Shown here one piece after another: positions 26,040 through 34,020 of a stretch of DNA of 64,000 nucleotides. This stretch comes from Candidatus Nanosyncoccus alces (GTDB lineage: Bacteria; Patescibacteriota; Saccharimonadia; Saccharimonadales; Saccharimonadaceae). The first letter of the stretch is position 1; the number at the start of each line of letters is the position of its first letter. The notes below the pieces were generated by a model. It was not told the DNA's origin. It saw only the letters and a list, made by a program, of their open reading frames with translations, and did not search any database. The translations under genes were made by a program, and so were the position numbers. The stretch covers positions 50,545 to 114,544 of the forward strand of contig NZ_PRLM01000002.1 in assembly GCF_004138395.1 (NCBI RefSeq), given 5' to 3'.

Positions 26040-26846
26040 CTATTCTTTACCAGTGTTAGACAACTTTCTATCTACCTCATCGTAGAGCTTTGTTGCTACT
26101 CGCGCGTCCCATGTCGTATTTTCCCCACCGACCGGTTCGTATCTTCCCTCTTTATTATCTTTCCAAATTCTTACCATTCTCTCCACCGTTTTGTAAGTTG
26201 GTGTTGCCTTTAGCTCTCCAAATCTCTCTTCGTCTCCGCGCACTTGTTCCATAAACCTAGCGGTTACGCTATCTTCCAGTGCCTTCCTCGTTCTCTCATT
26301 TGGGTCCACTACTGGGGCTTCTGCTCCAGCCGCCAGATATATCAAAGCATCTAAGCTTTCGCGCGCAAATGAACGCACATCGTCACTTTGCCAGTTAAGA
26401 AATCCTTCCCTCGTCCGAGCCCTTAACCCTGGTTCCTCTATTTTTGCAAAGACTGTATCTTCTATTTGCTCGCCAGTTATCGGGTCTCTTTCGCTGTTTC
26501 TGGCCTGTTCTTCTAAGACTCTGTCCACAAACGGAATTTCCCTTCCTAGATCGCTCACGCCTCTATCAATTTGCCTTTCCCACGACGCCTTTTCTTGTAG
26601 CATTTCGCCCAAATCCTGTCCATCTCGCACGCCAGTTACTTCTCTTGCCCTTTCACTCATTTTCGGGATAAACTCTTCACCAATCTCCCGGTACGCCTGC
26701 GATTCTTTTTTGAACTCCCTAGAAGGCCCTACTGGGGGTTCGCTTGGCTCGTCCGGGTCCTCTTGGTTCAGTTTAGTTAACATATCCCACGCTGATGCGC
26801 GTGCTGCATCTTCATTGCTATTCTCGCCCAATTTTTCCCCGCTCAT
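26040..26846 (-). CDS. Unknown soluble charged protein behind a long structured leader
   Basis: From the ATG at 26846, preceded by AGAGAGGA, the protein has 268 residues. It is hydrophilic and charged, with a Pro/Glu-rich patch (DPDEPSEPPVGPSREFKK), probable helices and no membrane segment. Later blocks such as WQSDDVRSFARESLDALIYL look folded. No family was recognised. It is one of few genes here with a long leader (about 140 nt) holding alternative RNA structures, so it is probably regulated after transcription starts. Confidence 0.7.
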   Translation of the reverse strand: MSGEKLGENSNEDAARASAWDMLTKLNQEDPDEPSEPPVGPSREFKKESQAYREIGEEFIPKMSERAREVTGVRDGQDLGEMLQEKASWERQIDRGVSDLGREIPFVDRVLEEQARNSERDPITGEQIEDTVFAKIEEPGLRARTREGFLNWQSDDVRSFARESLDALIYLAAGAEAPVVDPNERTRKALEDSVTARFMEQVRGDEERFGELKATPTYKTVERMVRIWKDNKEGRYEPVGGENTTWDARVATKLYDEVDRKLSNTGKE

Positions 26847-26995
26847 ATTTTTCCTCTCTTTCCGCCGCACCTAAACAAAAATGCGACTATTTACTTAGTC
26901 GCGAAACCATGATTGTCCTTATGAAGAACGCTCAGCGTAAATAGCCGCATTTTATTCTTCATAAGAAAAATGAACAATCATGATTTCGCACTTCC
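26847..26995 (-). promoter_or_regulatory. Candidate RNA switch or attenuator in the 5' leader
   Basis: On the minus strand, after a TATACT box at about 26996-27001, the leader can form a long 5' hairpin: 26974-26989 with 26901-26916 (15 of 16 pairs) and 26955-26965 with 26918-26928 (11 of 11). Its loop (26937-26953) is complementary at 16 of 17 positions to 26878-26894. That second segment also takes part in a short hairpin GCGACT/AGTCGC (26897-26902 with 26883-26888) followed by ATTTTTG, a plausible terminator. Pairing of the loop would break this terminator. No ligand or known riboswitch class is recognised. Confidence 0.55.
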
Positions 26996-27046
26996 AGTAT
27001 ACCACATTTCCCAAAAACAGGATATAATATCTCTAACGGAGGAAGA

Positions 27047-27892
27047 GTGTTTATTATTAATCCAAATGGAGGTTCTACGCCGCAAAATTTCAACAAAATA
27101 GCACTTTTCGAAGAAAAAGAAATCCGCAAAGTCTGGGACGACGACCACAAAAAATGGCTTTTTTCTGTCATCGATGTCGTCGGGGCTCTTACCGATAGTA
27201 ACAAACCACGTGATTACTGGTATAGGTTAAAACAACGTGCTAGTAAAGAAGAAAAAGTTGAGTTGTCGACAAATTGTCGACAACTGAAATTGCAGTCGAC
27301 GGACGGTAAAAAATATACCACCGACGTCGCCGACACCGAAGGAATTCTCCGTATCATCGAATCTATTCCCTCGCCCAAGGCCGAGCCTTTTAAGCGTTGG
27401 TTAGCGAGGGTCGGCAGTGAACGCATCGCATAAATATCCAACCCAGAACTAGCCGCTAAGCGGATGCATGACTTATATAAGCAAAAAGGTTACTCAAAGT
27501 CTTGGATAGAACAACGCGAGCGCGGCGTCGCCGCCAGGCATCGTCTTACCGAGGAGTGGGATAATCGTGGAGCCAAAAACGGTAAAGATTATGCTATTCT
27601 CACAAACGAAATCTATAAAACCGGTTTTGGTTTTACCGCTAGAGAATACAAAGATTATAAAAATCTATCTAAACCTCAAAATCTCCGAGACTCTATGTCC
27701 AACATGGAGCTTGCCCTCACTAATCTTGTGGAAGCTACGGCTGCAGAGTTGCATCAAAAGAACAATAGCTATGGCTTAGACGAGCTAAAGCGTGACACCA
27801 AAAGTGCTGGCAAAGTAGTAAAAAGCGCTAGGGAATCTGCCGAAGAGCAGCTCGGTGCTTCAGTCATCTCAAAAGAAAATTATCTGAACTAA
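27047..27892 (+). pseudogene. DinD/BRO-family protein gene split by an in-frame stop
   Basis: The first part (GTG at 27047 behind GGAGGA; TATAAT at 27023-27028) encodes a BRO-N domain: IALFEEKEIRKVWDDDHKKWLFSVIDVVGALTDS, ending ARVGSERIA. TAA follows at 27431-27433. The same frame then continues ISNPELAAKRMHDLYKQKGYS...SKENYLN to 27892 without another stop. Homologues of the DNA-damage-inducible DinD type run through this point (ERI-EI-NPE). One base change thus broke a 281-codon gene, or the two halves are made separately; a Met lies at 27464. Confidence 0.85.
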
Positions 27893-27957
27893 TATAACAA
27901 AATAGCCACAAAAATCCGGTCGACCCCAGCCATTTTATTTTTCAAGCAAAAGCGCCG

Positions 27958-28233
27958 CTATGCAGCGACGCCGTAACCAGTTTCGCGAATTGTCCGCAGG
28001 ATAAAAGACAAGAGTAAATCTACGGCCTGTGCGGCCACACCGATAATTAATACCAGCAACCCTTTCTTTTTGTCTGCGCGCAGCTCAACGTCGAACTGGT
28101 CTTCTTCCTGGATCTTTTTCTGGATAGTGCTTACGAGCTGGTCGTCAGGCGTGTAATCGCCGGTAAAACCAATCTCGCATCTGCCGTTGCCGGCAGACAG
28201 CGTGAAACCAGTAAGATCGATAACAGGATTCAT
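27958..28233 (-). CDS. Small protein with C-terminal hydrophobic helix, unknown
   Basis: The 91 residues comprise a soluble N-terminal half (MNPVIDLTGFTLSAGNGRCE, then GDYTPDDQLVSTIQKKIQEED) and a membrane-like helix (KGLLVLIIGVAAQAVDLLLSFIL). No family is recognised. AAGGGGGAA precedes the ATG, like the Shine-Dalgarno of the broken gene at 23090. The promoter is TTGCAA (28297-28302), 17 bp, TAAAAT (28274-28279) on the minus strand, so the leader is about 35 nt, unlike the leaderless majority. An inverted repeat overlaps the promoter. Confidence 0.65.
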   Translation of the reverse strand: MNPVIDLTGFTLSAGNGRCEIGFTGDYTPDDQLVSTIQKKIQEEDQFDVELRADKKKGLLVLIIGVAAQAVDLLLSFILRTIRETGYGVAA

Positions 28234-28248
28234 GTTAATTCCCCCTTA

Positions 28249-28290
28249 AAATATTGTAAAGTGCAATTTTTATATTTTATCACAATATTT
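28249..28290 (-). promoter_or_regulatory. Inverted repeat overlapping the promoter of the 91-residue gene
   Basis: AAATATTGT (28249-28257) and ACAATATTT (28282-28290) are a perfect 9-bp inverted repeat. One half lies in the spacer between the -35 and -10 boxes, the other in the transcribed leader. They cannot therefore form one RNA hairpin, and a DNA-binding repressor is the simpler explanation. Confidence 0.4.
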
Positions 28291-28320
28291 ACACTTTTGC
28301 AAGAGTTATATAACCATAAA

Positions 28321-28527
28321 CTATTTTTTATCAAATTTTTTCAAATCAAACAGTGGTTTTTTGTCCCCGTCTATAATTCCCTGTGCTTCACGTATCAGTC
28401 TCTCTAGAGCCGCTTCAGACATGGCCGACCCTACGTGCACCGTCCGCACTACTTTTCCCTGCTCTTTGTAGCACACCTGTACCCCCGTCGCCCCTGAAGT
28501 CGTCTTGAACTTCCTTATATAAGCCAT
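28321..28527 (-). CDS. Stand-alone N-terminal domain of an IS1634/IS4-type transposase
   Basis: The 68 residues (MAYIRKFKTTSGATGVQVCYK, ... VHVGSAMSEAALERLIREAQ) resemble the start of IS1634-type transposases, where MxxIRKxKTxSGAxAVQ and EHIGSAHNEEEL are typical. The catalytic DDE domain is absent and the frame ends in a stop, so this is a remnant or a domesticated small protein. TATAAT (28534-28539) lies 6 nt before the ATG, giving a leaderless mRNA. The start codon lies in the palindrome TAAGCCATGGCTTA, and a palindromic element begins 15 bp upstream. Confidence 0.6.
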   Translation of the reverse strand: MAYIRKFKTTSGATGVQVCYKEQGKVVRTVHVGSAMSEAALERLIREAQGIIDGDKKPLFDLKKFDKK

Positions 28528-28541
28528 GGCTTAATTATAGC

Positions 28542-28662
28542 ATATTTTGGTTTGCAGCCTCTCGAAGGGGGTTCGGAGCCTGGTAAGGCGAGAAATAGCG
28601 CCAGCCGCCCGTGGCGACGGGCCGGCTGGACGCGCCCCAAGAGAGGCTGTAAACCAAAATAT
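28542..28662 (+). repeat. Intergenic palindromic element (core type I)
   Basis: Arms 28542-28562 and 28642-28662 match as reverse complements at 20 of 21 positions, the exception allowing G-U pairing. The centre repeats the valS element core (TCGAAGGGGGTTCGGAGCC, GGTAAGGCGAG, AATAGCGCC), then a different hairpin (AGCCGCCCGT, loop GGCG, ACGGGCCGGCT), then GGACGCGCCCC. The arms share no sequence with those of the valS copy. One plus-strand frame reads through the element without a stop. Confidence 0.75.
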
Positions 28663-28955
28663 ACACAGCAATTCCCCACCTTTTTCCACAGAAACCGCAA
28701 GCACTTTCTGAATATTCCCCTTATGCCTAGCAACCGAAAGCCTTGGCAACCCGGGTTGACAAACCATTCCGCTTCCGCTAAAATCAAACTAACAACTGGC
28801 GACCTCACACGCAGTTGGGAGAATTCGGTGATTATTTTAGCAACCGACTAAACTTAGGCCGGAAGTTTTGCATAAGCACAAAATAAAACGCTTAAGCAGT
28901 CAAAAAAAATCACGTGTTCCAAGAGGTGTGAAGTATTTTGATGTATAATAGAACT
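28663..28955 (+). ncRNA. Gene-free region with a consensus promoter and a candidate small RNA
   Basis: TTGACA (28756-28761), a 17-bp spacer and TAAAAT (28779-28784) form the clearest sigma-70 type promoter in this region. The RNA from about 28791 would carry a hairpin CAACTGGCG/CGCAGTTG and, near 28850-28870, AAACTT/AAGTTTTG, a possible weak terminator. No start codon with a Shine-Dalgarno follows, and the next gene has its own TATAAT. A small RNA of roughly 80 nt is therefore likely. Upstream, 28663-28755 shows nothing I can name. Confidence 0.35.
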
Positions 28956-29888
28956 ATGAATATTCCGATTACGCAATCCAAAGAATGGCAAAATCTCCAA
29001 AATGACCTTGGTGAAGCCAATTTTTTTGAAAAAACTGCGGATTATCAGTATCTAGCTATCCTCAAAAAGGCCTTAGTAGGGAACTATTTTTACTTACCTT
29101 ATGGTCCTGTTACTGATAGCAAACATGGCTTTGATAAGGCTCTAAAATCACTCCAGGCTCTCGCTCAAGATCACAACGCCATTTTTATCAGAATCGAACC
29201 TCAGGACTCAGATTTCCTCTCTTATGCTCCCAAAAATATCAAAAAGTCCACCGATCTCAACCCTAAGGAAACCTGGACGCTAGATTTAACAGGGGACGAT
29301 ACAGAGTTAAAGCAAAAACTCCCAAGCAGACTACTTCGCTATCATAAAAACGCCAGTCAAAAGGGAATTACTATTGAGACCTCCCACGACCCTCAGGACA
29401 TCAAGTATCTGCTCGCTCTCCAAAAAGCTCTCGCTAGCGAGAAGGGAATTAATACTTTCTCCGAAAAATATTTGCAAACCGAACTGGAGCAACCGTTCGC
29501 CACTCTCTATCTGGTCAAATATCAAAATCCTGACACTAACAGTAAAGAAATCATTGCCGCTGGCCTCGTTTTTGATGACACTCATACCCGCTACAACCTT
29601 CAAGGCGCCCAAAACGCTACTGGTCGTAAACTCCATGCTACCGGTATCCTTACCGTTCAATTAATCCTAGACGCCAAAGCCAAAAACCTCAAAACTTTCG
29701 ATTTCTGGGGTATCGCTCCCGAAAACGCTCCCTCAAGTCACCCCTGGGCCGGTTTCACTAATTTCAAAAAGACCTTTGCTGGGCAAGAAGTCGACTATGC
29801 CGGTACTTACGATATCATTATCAACCCCACCAAATACCACTTTTATCAACTTTTCCGCAAACTTAATCGTCTTCTCCGCCGAGCCTAA
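28956..29888 (+). CDS. FemAB/FemX-family peptidoglycan aminoacyltransferase
   Basis: Fem enzymes use aminoacyl-tRNA to attach amino acids to the lipid II stem peptide, building interpeptide bridges. The 310 residues show the double GNAT fold: YFYLPYGPVTD in the first half and the second-domain block AAGLVFDDTHTRYNLQGAQNATGRKLHATGILTVQLILDAKAKN with FDFWGIAPE, ending FKKTFAGQEVDYAGTYDI. The coiled insert of FemA is absent, as in FemX. TATAAT (28944-28949) ends 6 nt before the ATG. It is followed by a paralogue, so two successive residues may be added. Confidence 0.88.
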   Translation: MNIPITQSKEWQNLQNDLGEANFFEKTADYQYLAILKKALVGNYFYLPYGPVTDSKHGFDKALKSLQALAQDHNAIFIRIEPQDSDFLSYAPKNIKKSTDLNPKETWTLDLTGDDTELKQKLPSRLLRYHKNASQKGITIETSHDPQDIKYLLALQKALASEKGINTFSEKYLQTELEQPFATLYLVKYQNPDTNSKEIIAAGLVFDDTHTRYNLQGAQNATGRKLHATGILTVQLILDAKAKNLKTFDFWGIAPENAPSSHPWAGFTNFKKTFAGQEVDYAGTYDIIINPTKYHFYQLFRKLNRLLRRA

Positions 29889-29965
29889 ATAATCCTAAAC
29901 GAACCCAAACGAATCTAATAAAATAGCATATCTTATCTGCAAAATCTTTATGTTATAATAAACTC

Positions 29966-31039
29966 ATGGATTTTGTCACGCTATCGGAGGAAGAATTTCG
30001 TCAGTTTGCTGATCAGCATCCCGAAAAATCCTTCATGCAAACCCCCGAAATCGCCCACTTAAGGGAACAAAATAGCTGGGTTCCGTACTATTTTGGTGTC
30101 AAAAAAGACCGCAAAATAATAGCCGCCACTCTAGTGGTAGCCAAGCCTACTTTTCTTGGCAAAGCTACTTTTTATGCGCCTGGTGGGCCTTTGGTAGACT
30201 ATGAAGACTTCGGGCTCTTAAGCTTTTTCACTAAAAACCTCAAAAATTATATGAAGCACCATAATGGCTACGTTTTTCACATTGATCCTTACTACGAGCT
30301 GATCGAGCGTGACCGCAATGGCGAGCTAGTAGAAAATGGTTTTGACCATCAAAAAGCTGTTGCTAATCTCAAAACTCTTGGCTTTTGCTCTCTTCCTACC
30401 TCTAGCCAACCCAAATATCTCTTCGTCTTGGATATTAACGACCGCACTCCCGACGAACTCCTTATGAGCTTTAAACGAAATACTAGAAACCATGTCCGCA
30501 AAGCCGAAAAAATGGGCGTCAAAGTTCGTGAACTTGAAAGGGAAGAGCTAGATAAGCTCAAGCAAATCACCAAAGCCACCTCTGAACGCCGTCATTTTAC
30601 TGACCGCCCGCTCGCTTATTATCAACAGATGTATGATCTCTTCCACGATAGAGGTGAAGTTAAGTTCATGGTGGCAGAGGCCAAAATAGGAGATAAGCTA
30701 ACGCCTCTCTCGGCCGCTATGTTTATGACTTATGGCGACGAGGTTATCTACCTCTTCTCTGGTAGCGACGAAAAATACATGCGCGAATACAACGCCCAGT
30801 ATGCTATTCAATGGCACATGATCAAATATGCCGCCGAGCACGGTTACAAAAAATACAATTTCTACGGCATCCAAGGTTTGCCAGATCCCAACGCCAAAGA
30901 TTACGGCATTTATGAGTTCAAAAAAGGTTTCGGTGGTCACGTTGTAGAGCTACTTGGCTCTTACGAACTACCTCTTAGTCCTCTCTATTACCTCCACTCT
31001 CTTCTCTCCAAACTTCGCAAAGCTCACATCGTGCTATAA
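29966..31039 (+). CDS. Second FemAB/FemX-family aminoacyltransferase
   Basis: This 357-residue paralogue keeps PTFLGKATFYAPGGPLVDYED, the lysine-rich segment FKRNTRNHVRKAEKMGVKV, the second-domain block PLSAAMFMTYGDEVIYLFSGSDEKYMREYNAQYAIQWHMI and YNFYGIQGLPDPNAKDYGIYEFKKGFGG. It is closer than its neighbour to typical FemX/MurM proteins. TATAAT (29954-29959) is 6 nt before the ATG, so it has its own leaderless mRNA. The specific amino acid cannot be told. Confidence 0.9.
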   Translation: MDFVTLSEEEFRQFADQHPEKSFMQTPEIAHLREQNSWVPYYFGVKKDRKIIAATLVVAKPTFLGKATFYAPGGPLVDYEDFGLLSFFTKNLKNYMKHHNGYVFHIDPYYELIERDRNGELVENGFDHQKAVANLKTLGFCSLPTSSQPKYLFVLDINDRTPDELLMSFKRNTRNHVRKAEKMGVKVRELEREELDKLKQITKATSERRHFTDRPLAYYQQMYDLFHDRGEVKFMVAEAKIGDKLTPLSAAMFMTYGDEVIYLFSGSDEKYMREYNAQYAIQWHMIKYAAEHGYKKYNFYGIQGLPDPNAKDYGIYEFKKGFGGHVVELLGSYELPLSPLYYLHSLLSKLRKAHIVL

Positions 31040-31047
31040 TCATATCC

Positions 31048-33333
31048 ATGAATTTACCTGGTCTTACGCGCAAAAAAACTACCAAAACCAGACAAAACCA
31101 CTCTATTGGCCAAATTATTGCCCGTAACACTTTTACCATCTTCAATCTTGTCAATATTATCCTTGCTGTTATGATTTTTGCGGTTGGTTCGTACAAAAAT
31201 CTTCTTTTTATTTTTATTGCTGTCGCCAATACCCTAATCAGCATTGTCAACGAAATCCGTGCCAAGAAAATTATCGATAAAATGCGCCTTATTTCCGAAA
31301 AACACCCCACGATTTTGCAAAACGGCAAAAGTTATGAAATTAATCCTGAAGATATTCAAAAAGGCGACGTCATCATCCTTGCCCTGGGTGACCAAATTCT
31401 CGTTGATTCTACCGTCAAAGAGGGAACTGTAGAAGTTAATGAATCTTTCATCACTGGGGAATCAGACAATATCGTCAAACACCCTGGTGATAAATTGACT
31501 TCTGGTAGTTTTGTAGTTTCTGGCACCTGTCAGGCCGTCGCCTCCGTCTCTGTTGCTGACAGCTTTATTACCAAACTAGAAACCACTGCCCACGCCATCA
31601 AGCCAACCAAATCCAAGTTGTTCACTATCATGAACAACATCGTCAAATATATTTCTTTTGCGCTTATACCTATCGGCCTGCTTTTGCTTTGGGCTCGTTT
31701 TCGTGTTCCTGGCACTACTACTGAAGTCGCCGTCACTTCTACCGTTGCCGCCCTAATCAATATGATCCCCGAAGGGTTGATTCTTCTTACCTCTAGCGTG
31801 CTTGCACTTGCTACTGTTCGCCTTGGCCGCAAACAGGTACTCGTCCAAGATCTTTATTCTATCGAGACTCTCGCTCGCGTAGATTGTATCTGTTTAGACA
31901 AAACCGGCACCCTCACTACTGGCCGTATGAAAGTCAAAGAACTCATACCAGCTAAAGGTCAGTCTCAAAAATCGCTTGAAAGCACGCTTATGGCTATTTT
32001 AAGCCAAGTTCCTGCCGACAACGCCACCAGCACCGCTTTGAAGGCAAAACTGCCTCAAACGGCCAAATTTAAGCCCACAGAGCAAGTTGTCGAAATCATC
32101 CCCTTTTCCTCTGACCGTAAGTACTCCGGTATCGTTACTAGAAGCGCCACCTATCTCATGGGAGCCATGGAGTTTATCACCCAAAATCCCGATTTTCTTG
32201 CCCAAGAAAGGAAATTGCCAAACAATTATCGCATTATATCCGTTATAAAAAAATCTGCCGACAAAGAAACGCTTATTGGTTTTGCCTTATTGGAAGATGA
32301 AATCCGCCGCGATGCCCATAAAATCATTGACTTCTTCAACGAAAATGACGTTGCCGTTAAAATCATCTCTGGCGATAATCTATCCACCGTTCAGAACATC
32401 GCCAACACCGTTGGCCTTTCCAACACTTCAGCTGTAGACCTTTCTACCCTCAAAAATATCAACTACGAAAAATTAGTCAAAGATTATAATATTTTTACTC
32501 GTGTCAAACCTGCCCAGAAAAAATCCCTCATCTTAGCTCTCAAAAAACAGGGCAGGACTGTTGCTATGACCGGCGACGGCGTCAATGACATTCTCGCCAT
32601 GAAAGAGGCGGATTGTTCCATTGCTATTGGCGAAGGTTCCGATGCTGCTCGTCGCAGCGCCAAACTCGTACTGCTTGGCTCTGACTTTGCCGCTGTACCC
32701 AGTATCATTGCTGAAGGCCGCCAGTCTATCAATAACCTAGAGCGTTCCACGGCCCTTTTCCTTGCCAAAACCGTCTATGCTTCTATCCTCGCCGTCATCT
32801 TCGTCTTCCTCCCCATGCAATATCCCTTCACTCCTATCGAAATGTCACTACTGAACTTTGCCTGCATTGGCTTCCCAGGTCTCGTCCTCTCCCTAGAACA
32901 CAACACCGATCGCATCAAAAACAACTTCACTAAAAACATTCTTACTTATTCCTTCCCAATTGGTCTTACCGTTTCTTTCTGTATGGCCGCTCTCTCTATC
33001 GTCTCCCATCTCCAGGGTTTCTCCCATCCCGAACTCACCACCATCTCTGTCTTCGTTACTTTTACTATTGACCTGGTCCTTATTTACTGGATTTCCAAGC
33101 CTCTCAATAAGCTCCGCGCTGGCCTCCTTATCTCTATTATTGGTATTATGGCTGCCGCCTTCGTCATCCCTCTCATTCGTGACTTCTTCGAATTTATTTT
33201 TCTCACTCCAGCTAATCTTATCGTCATGGCCGCCATCATTGCTGCCGGCTTAGTTGTTTTCGAACTTATGCGCCGTATTATGCAAAAAATCACTACACGC
33301 ATTTTTAACGCTAGCCCCCACCTCAACCTCTAA
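31048..33333 (+). CDS. CtpE-like P-type cation-transporting ATPase
   Basis: This pump moves cations across the membrane using ATP. Motifs in order: actuator TGES (FITGESDNI), helix 4 motif NMIPEGLILLTS, phosphorylation site DKTGTLTTG, and hinge TGDGVNDILAMKEADCSIAIGEGSDAA. The PEGL sequence and the C-terminal layout resemble mycobacterial CtpE, implicated in calcium uptake, but the ion is uncertain. Of 761 residues about ten membrane helices are visible. There is no N-terminal metal-binding domain. TATAAT (31035-31040) inside the fem gene's end lies 7 nt before the ATG. Confidence 0.88.
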   Translation: MNLPGLTRKKTTKTRQNHSIGQIIARNTFTIFNLVNIILAVMIFAVGSYKNLLFIFIAVANTLISIVNEIRAKKIIDKMRLISEKHPTILQNGKSYEINPEDIQKGDVIILALGDQILVDSTVKEGTVEVNESFITGESDNIVKHPGDKLTSGSFVVSGTCQAVASVSVADSFITKLETTAHAIKPTKSKLFTIMNNIVKYISFALIPIGLLLLWARFRVPGTTTEVAVTSTVAALINMIPEGLILLTSSVLALATVRLGRKQVLVQDLYSIETLARVDCICLDKTGTLTTGRMKVKELIPAKGQSQKSLESTLMAILSQVPADNATSTALKAKLPQTAKFKPTEQVVEIIPFSSDRKYSGIVTRSATYLMGAMEFITQNPDFLAQERKLPNNYRIISVIKKSADKETLIGFALLEDEIRRDAHKIIDFFNENDVAVKIISGDNLSTVQNIANTVGLSNTSAVDLSTLKNINYEKLVKDYNIFTRVKPAQKKSLILALKKQGRTVAMTGDGVNDILAMKEADCSIAIGEGSDAARRSAKLVLLGSDFAAVPSIIAEGRQSINNLERSTALFLAKTVYASILAVIFVFLPMQYPFTPIEMSLLNFACIGFPGLVLSLEHNTDRIKNNFTKNILTYSFPIGLTVSFCMAALSIVSHLQGFSHPELTTISVFVTFTIDLVLIYWISKPLNKLRAGLLISIIGIMAAAFVIPLIRDFFEFIFLTPANLIVMAAIIAAGLVVFELMRRIMQKITTRIFNASPHLNL

Positions 33334-33335
33334 CA

Positions 33336-33445
33336 TTGACAAATCAGCACAAATATGCTAATATTATGCCGAGGTCCGAAATCCTCACCGGATTTTTATT
33401 CCTCACCAAAATTTGCCGGCGGGCAAAAACGCAAGGAGGTATCTT
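33336..33445 (+). promoter_or_regulatory. Strong promoter and structured leader of the 176-residue gene
   Basis: TTGACA (33336-33341), 17 bp, TAATAT (33359-33364) predicts a start near 33371 and a 75-nt leader. The leader contains AAATCC/GGATTT followed by TTATT (33379-33400), which could be an attenuator, and a TTTGCC-GGCG-GGCAAA hairpin (about 33412-33427) just before the Shine-Dalgarno AAGGAGGT. Confidence 0.5.
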
Positions 33446-33976
33446 ATGAATACCAAGAACATTACCATCAGAGAGGGATTAAAAACTCTCAAGGCCGAAA
33501 GTGCCGATAATTTTGAGCTTAGCGTCGCAAAGCTCTTTGTCTATGGGTTGCGATTCGCCAACAGCGCATTCGCAATTCCTGCTCTGCAAGAGCTTAGCTA
33601 TCGTGACGCGAGCGATGTTATCGTCAAACACTTAGATGCACTGATCGGCATCGGAGCAATCAAGTCAGAAAGTGTGTTTGCTACCACCTTGGCCAGCGCC
33701 CTTTGCGAACTGGACCGCACTGCCGATCCTTTCCTTTGTGCCTACGGCAAAGCTCTACGCGACGAAGGCATTTTTATGGGTCCCACCGCGTGGATTCAGA
33801 CAAACGCTAAACATTACCAACGCTTTCATCGTTCCGGTATGGTGCAACGCGCCAAACCTTGGGCGAGAAAGTGGATTGAGATGTCCGAACCTGAGAAAGA
33901 TGAAGACATCCCTAACAAGCCTTTCGGCCAAGATGAAGCTCTCGTCATTCCCGAAGTCGTAGATTACGACGGCTAA
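33446..33976 (+). CDS. Unknown soluble protein
   Basis: I recognise no family. The 176 residues look mostly helical, with hydrophobic helices (LSVAKLFVYGLRFANSAFAIPALQEL) that are too polar to be membrane spans, a cysteine pair (ALCEL, FLCAYG) and a basic segment (MVQRAKPWARKWIEM). The ATG at 33446 follows AAGGAGGT. A strong promoter, a hairpin-containing leader and a clean terminator suggest a well expressed, separately regulated unit. Codon choice is more GC-rich than in neighbours (GGC, GCC, CGC), which may point to different ancestry or expression level. Confidence 0.7.
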   Translation: MNTKNITIREGLKTLKAESADNFELSVAKLFVYGLRFANSAFAIPALQELSYRDASDVIVKHLDALIGIGAIKSESVFATTLASALCELDRTADPFLCAYGKALRDEGIFMGPTAWIQTNAKHYQRFHRSGMVQRAKPWARKWIEMSEPEKDEDIPNKPFGQDEALVIPEVVDYDG

Positions 33977-33985
33977 GCACCTTAG

Positions 33986-34020
33986 ATACCCCCAACCTAG
34001 CTTGGGGGTATTTTATTTTT
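33986..34020 (+). terminator. Rho-independent terminator after the 176-residue gene
   Basis: ATACCCCCAA (33986-33995) and TTGGGGGTAT (34002-34011) form a 10-bp stem with a 6-nt loop, followed by TTTATTTTT. It overlaps the stop of the convergent tsaD gene. Confidence 0.9.

Noticed and set aside
27431..27433. Genome-wide stop-codon recoding
   Set aside because: Conserved genes (dnaN, tsaD, ftsK and others) end normally at TAA, TAG and TGA; only two isolated TAA interruptions exist.
28552..28851. A 99-codon plus-strand open frame through the intergenic palindromic element
   Set aside because: The codons come from the element and following spacer; there is no ribosome site and no similarity to a protein. 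The openness itself is mentioned under the element.
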